Origin: Bacillota bacterium
GTDB lineage: Bacteria; Bacillota_A; Clostridia; Lachnospirales; Lachnospiraceae
Length of the DNA stretch: 14,586 bases
Direction: 5' to 3'
Assembly: GCA_023443925.1 (NCBI GenBank)
Contig: JAEZSL010000181.1
Coordinates: 1-14,586 of the forward strand
Shown: one piece after another, positions 12,602 to 14,586 of the stretch
Position numbering within the stretch: position 1 is the stretch's first letter
How the letters are laid out: each line of letters begins with the position of its first letter
Position numbers and translations under genes: made by a program
Notes under the pieces: generated by a model
What the model saw: the letters and a program-made list of their open reading frames with translations, nothing else
Databases searched by the model: none
What the model was told of the DNA's origin: nothing

Positions 12602-13413
12602 AGCAGATAGAACTTTTTCAGACCATCGGACATATAGATGATGATTTAATTATAGACGCCGGTTCAGATAAGTTTACAGATATTATTACGGATTCTTTCT
12701 TAGATACGGGTAGAGATGCTGCTTCAGATTCCGGTGCAGCTAAAAGAACTAGAAGATTCATAAGGCGTAAGCTTATCCCCGCAGCTGCAGGCTTTATACT
12801 TATTGCTCTTGTTCTAACCATAGTTTCCAGGATCAGCAATCACACAGATTTGATATTATCCGGGAACATCAGCGTCAGATATATTGATAAAGCACCCACA
12901 TTTAACAATAGCTATTCCCTGGCAGAAAGGCTTACGGAAGAAGAACTGTTTCATAAATATAATACGGATGTATTTTTAGGAACAGTAAAGGAAATCAAAA
13001 ATATAGAAATATCCTTTGGCGGCAGTAAGGAATACAGGGCAATTGCCAAAATTAAGATCAATAAAGTATACCGGGGAGATAAAAAAGCTGGGGAGGTAAC
13101 TGCCATTTTACTGCCGTGCCCAATTAATACGGGAGTCATAGTGGAAGATACCGAGGTGATATCAAAGATAAGGGTTGGAGAAAATGGGATTTTTATGCCT
13201 GTTAAATACGATAAAGAATCCGTAGAAGTAGTAAACAGCGAGAAATTATATTTAAGCGAATTGACAGAGTATGGGTTGATGGATGGAGTACGTTTTGCAT
13301 TTCTGGAGACGGAGGATGGATTGATCTTCGATCGTACTTCTTATGAGTCAGTGAAAGCTGCAGCTTCGATTCAGGAGATTGAAGACTATGTTATGAAAAT
13401 GCTTCGTAAATAG
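12598..13413 (+). CDS. Single-pass membrane protein, probable anti-sigma factor
   Basis: 271 residues. An acidic cytoplasmic N-terminus (1-50) opens with IDDDLIIDAGSDKF, a pattern common at the N-terminus of clostridial anti-sigma proteins. A basic RRFIRRK then precedes one membrane helix (about 59-77). The outer part (about 78-271) has VFLGTVKEIKNI, YRAIAKIKINKVYRGDKKAGEVTAILLPCP and RVGENGIFM. This strand pattern resembles NTR/TIMP-like OB-fold domains (inferred from pattern, not from a search). The H-x3-C-x2-C zinc anti-sigma motif is absent. The gene overlaps the sigma gene by 4 bp (ATGA), and GAAGG lies 9 nt upstream. It probably holds the sigma factor at the membrane and senses an envelope signal. 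Alternatively it is a sigma-dependent envelope protein. Confidence 0.75.
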   Translation: MKQIELFQTIGHIDDDLIIDAGSDKFTDIITDSFLDTGRDAASDSGAAKRTRRFIRRKLIPAAAGFILIALVLTIVSRISNHTDLILSGNISVRYIDKAPTFNNSYSLAERLTEEELFHKYNTDVFLGTVKEIKNIEISFGGSKEYRAIAKIKINKVYRGDKKAGEVTAILLPCPINTGVIVEDTEVISKIRVGENGIFMPVKYDKESVEVVNSEKLYLSELTEYGLMDGVRFAFLETEDGLIFDRTSYESVKAAASIQEIEDYVMKMLRK

Positions 13414-13485
13414 GATTATTCTTATCACATTAATATTCTGGTATGTAATTTATCTTAGCATGCAGAATTGGAACCACGAATTCCG

Positions 13486-13619
13486 GATAATTATAATGTG
13501 GTGAATTTAAGATAATTATAATGGGGATATTTAAGATAATTATAATGGGTGAATCAAGATAATTATAATGGGTAAATTCAAGATAATTATTATGCGGTGA
13601 ATTCACGATAGCTATAATG
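13486..13619. repeat. Six imperfect ~24-bp tandem repeats
   Basis: The core GATAATTATAATG starts at 13486, 13511, 13535 and 13558. Variants GATAATTATTATG (13582) and GATAGCTATAATG (13607) follow. Periods are 25, 24, 23, 24 and 25 bp. The bases between cores are also related (GGTGAATTCAA-like). Each core contains ATAATTAT or a variant, so each is nearly self-complementary, and five contain TATAAT. The left arm of the following hairpin (GAATCCGGATAA) resembles the start of the first unit (GAATTCCGGATAA). Confidence 0.9.
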
Positions 13620-13626
13620 CGTTAGA

Positions 13627-13665
13627 ATCCGGATAAAGCAGTATCGGTACTGCTTTTATCCGGAT
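13627..13665. terminator. Strong hairpin terminator of the sigma operon
   Basis: ATCCGGATAAAGCAGTA (13627-13643) pairs with TACTGCTTTTATCCGGAT (13648-13665) with one bulged T and a TCGG loop. The inner GCAGTA/TACTGC stem followed by TTTT forms a classical intrinsic terminator on the plus strand. The outer arms extend it to 17 bp. Confidence 0.75.
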
Positions 13666-13800
13666 ATTCTCTGCATAGGTTTCAAGCAGGGTATATCATT
13701 TTGCTTTTAGTATAGGTTTAAGATAGTAAAAACTATCGTAATAAAGTTGGCCATATTCTTTTGCAAAAAGCTGGACTTAGAAGTATTGTCTTAAAATTGT

Positions 13801-14586
13801 TTAGTATGTATTATCTGCAGCTTCCACAGCTTTTCCGTCTATAAAGGTCTTAATTACATTGGTCTGTGATAACATAATATCACCATCCGTCAACACAATA
13901 TCCGCATCTTTGCCAACGGTAAGAGAACCCACCCGGTCCTGGATACCGATATGCTTTGCAGGGTTTATCGTAATGGCTTTTAATGCTTCGAAGGGTTCCA
14001 TACCGGATTTGACAGCAAGCCCGGCACAAAGTGCAAGATACTGCTGGGGAATAACAGGGCTGTCGGTAATGATGGATACGGTCAGTCCGGCTTTTGCCAG
14101 AATACCTGGTGTAGTAAAAGTTTTGTTTTTAAGCTCAAACTTGGTAGCATGACCCAGAGAGGGACCAACGGCAACGGGTATGTTTTCTCTGGCAAGTTCA
14201 TGAACAATCAGGTGGCCTTCCGTACAATGTTCCAGAGTAAGCCCTACATTGAATTCTTTTGCAATACGGATTGCGGTAAAGATATCGTCAGCTCTGTGTG
14301 CATGGGCTTTTAAAGGAATTTCACGGTTTAGTACGGGGAGAAGTGCTTCCAGTTTCATGTTAAAAGCCGGCTTCTTTAGTATATCGTCTCCGGCAGCCTG
14401 GAGTTTATCCCGGTATTCCGCCGCCTGGCACAGGATTTCACGGAGTTTGGCGGCTGTTGACATACGGGAATAGTTATTTTTATCCTTGTAAACACGTTTG
14501 GGATTCTCACCAAAAGCACACTTCATGGCAATCTTTTCTTTAACTATCATGTTATCAATGCGTAATCCGCTTAATTTAATGGCAGT
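13801..14586 (-). CDS. Amidohydrolase-family metal-dependent hydrolase (5' partial)
   Basis: The frame is open to the right edge: 12 codons before the ATG at 14550 encode TAIKLSGLRIDN without a stop, so that ATG is internal. The 261 visible residues are the C-terminal two thirds of an amidohydrolase barrel. AFGENPKRVY is typical of the imidazolonepropionase-like group. PLKAHAHRADD provides histidines, LEHCTEGH another metal-site histidine, and ITDSPVIP the aspartate. The closing GKDADIVLTDGD and IKTFIDGK belong to the small beta domain that ends these enzymes. Family members hydrolyse C-N bonds in cyclic amides or similar small molecules in the cytosol; the substrate is unknown. It is convergent with the sigma operon. 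Confidence 0.9.
   Translation of the reverse strand, partial: TAIKLSGLRIDNMIVKEKIAMKCAFGENPKRVYKDKNNYSRMSTAAKLREILCQAAEYRDKLQAAGDDILKKPAFNMKLEALLPVLNREIPLKAHAHRADDIFTAIRIAKEFNVGLTLEHCTEGHLIVHELARENIPVAVGPSLGHATKFELKNKTFTTPGILAKAGLTVSIITDSPVIPQQYLALCAGLAVKSGMEPFEALKAITINPAKHIGIQDRVGSLTVGKDADIVLTDGDIMLSQTNVIKTFIDGKAVEAADNTY

Larger units (their letters stand above)
13414..13800. other. Intergenic region between sigma operon and amidohydrolase
   Basis: 387 bp without a gene, between convergent transcripts. It contains six imperfect ~24-bp repeats, a strong hairpin, and near 13722-13737 a short GATAGT-AAAA-ACTATC hairpin that could serve the minus-strand amidohydrolase. The first 70 bp show nothing recognisable. 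Confidence 0.7.

Noticed and set aside
13486..13619. CRISPR array
   Set aside because: Repeats are imperfect, only about 24 bp per period with related rather than unique intervening bases, and no cas genes are near.
1..14586. Defence island, prophage or other novel multigene system
   Set aside because: All genes except the lipoprotein fall in common chromosomal families and lie in separate small units. No transposase, integrase, nuclease cluster or toxin-antitoxin pair is visible. RecQ alone next to an MFS gene is not a defence signature.

Overview
The window looks like ordinary chromosomal DNA from a low-to-moderate GC, Gram-positive anaerobe of the Clostridia, most like the Lachnospiraceae. 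This is inferred from AT-rich intergenic DNA, strong AGGAGG-type ribosome binding sites, near-consensus sigma-A promoters, a lipoprotein with a Gram-positive-style lipobox, and the style of the RecQ, MocR and sigma/anti-sigma proteins. I see no phage, plasmid, insertion sequence, CRISPR array, tRNA or rRNA.

Layout, left to right. A 5'-truncated AraC-family regulator with a GyrI-like effector domain (+) faces a histidinol-phosphate aminotransferase-like gene (hisC, -). The hisC protein carries a five-fold 15-bp tandem repeat in frame, and its leader has a possible attenuator. A uridine kinase family gene (udk, +) is divergent from hisC. Next come a GNAT acetyltransferase (-) whose reading frame has ATC where a start codon is expected, and a lipoprotein of unknown function (-). 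Between and around these two lie paired 14-bp palindromes and short tandem repeats. A long-form RecQ helicase (+) ends 11 bp from a convergent YnfM-like MFS transporter (-). That transporter is divergent from a LysR regulator (+), and their promoters interleave. A PNPOx-fold flavoprotein (-) is divergent from a MocR/PdxR-type regulator (+), with a candidate operator between them. A two-gene operon follows: an ECF-like sigma factor and a translationally coupled single-pass membrane protein, probably its anti-sigma factor. A 3' region with six imperfect ~24-bp tandem repeats and a strong hairpin comes after it. The window ends inside an amidohydrolase (-) that runs off the right edge.

How the genes may work together. 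There are three recognisable regulator-target modules: LysR with the MFS exporter, MocR with the PNPOx-like flavoprotein, and the sigma factor with its membrane partner. The remaining genes (hisC, udk, recQ, GNAT, lipoprotein, amidohydrolase) look like independent housekeeping or accessory units.

The most unusual trait of the window is its repeated short tandem duplications of 14 to 25 bp, at five separate places. One of them lies inside a conserved enzyme. I do not see convincing evidence for a wholly new multigene system.
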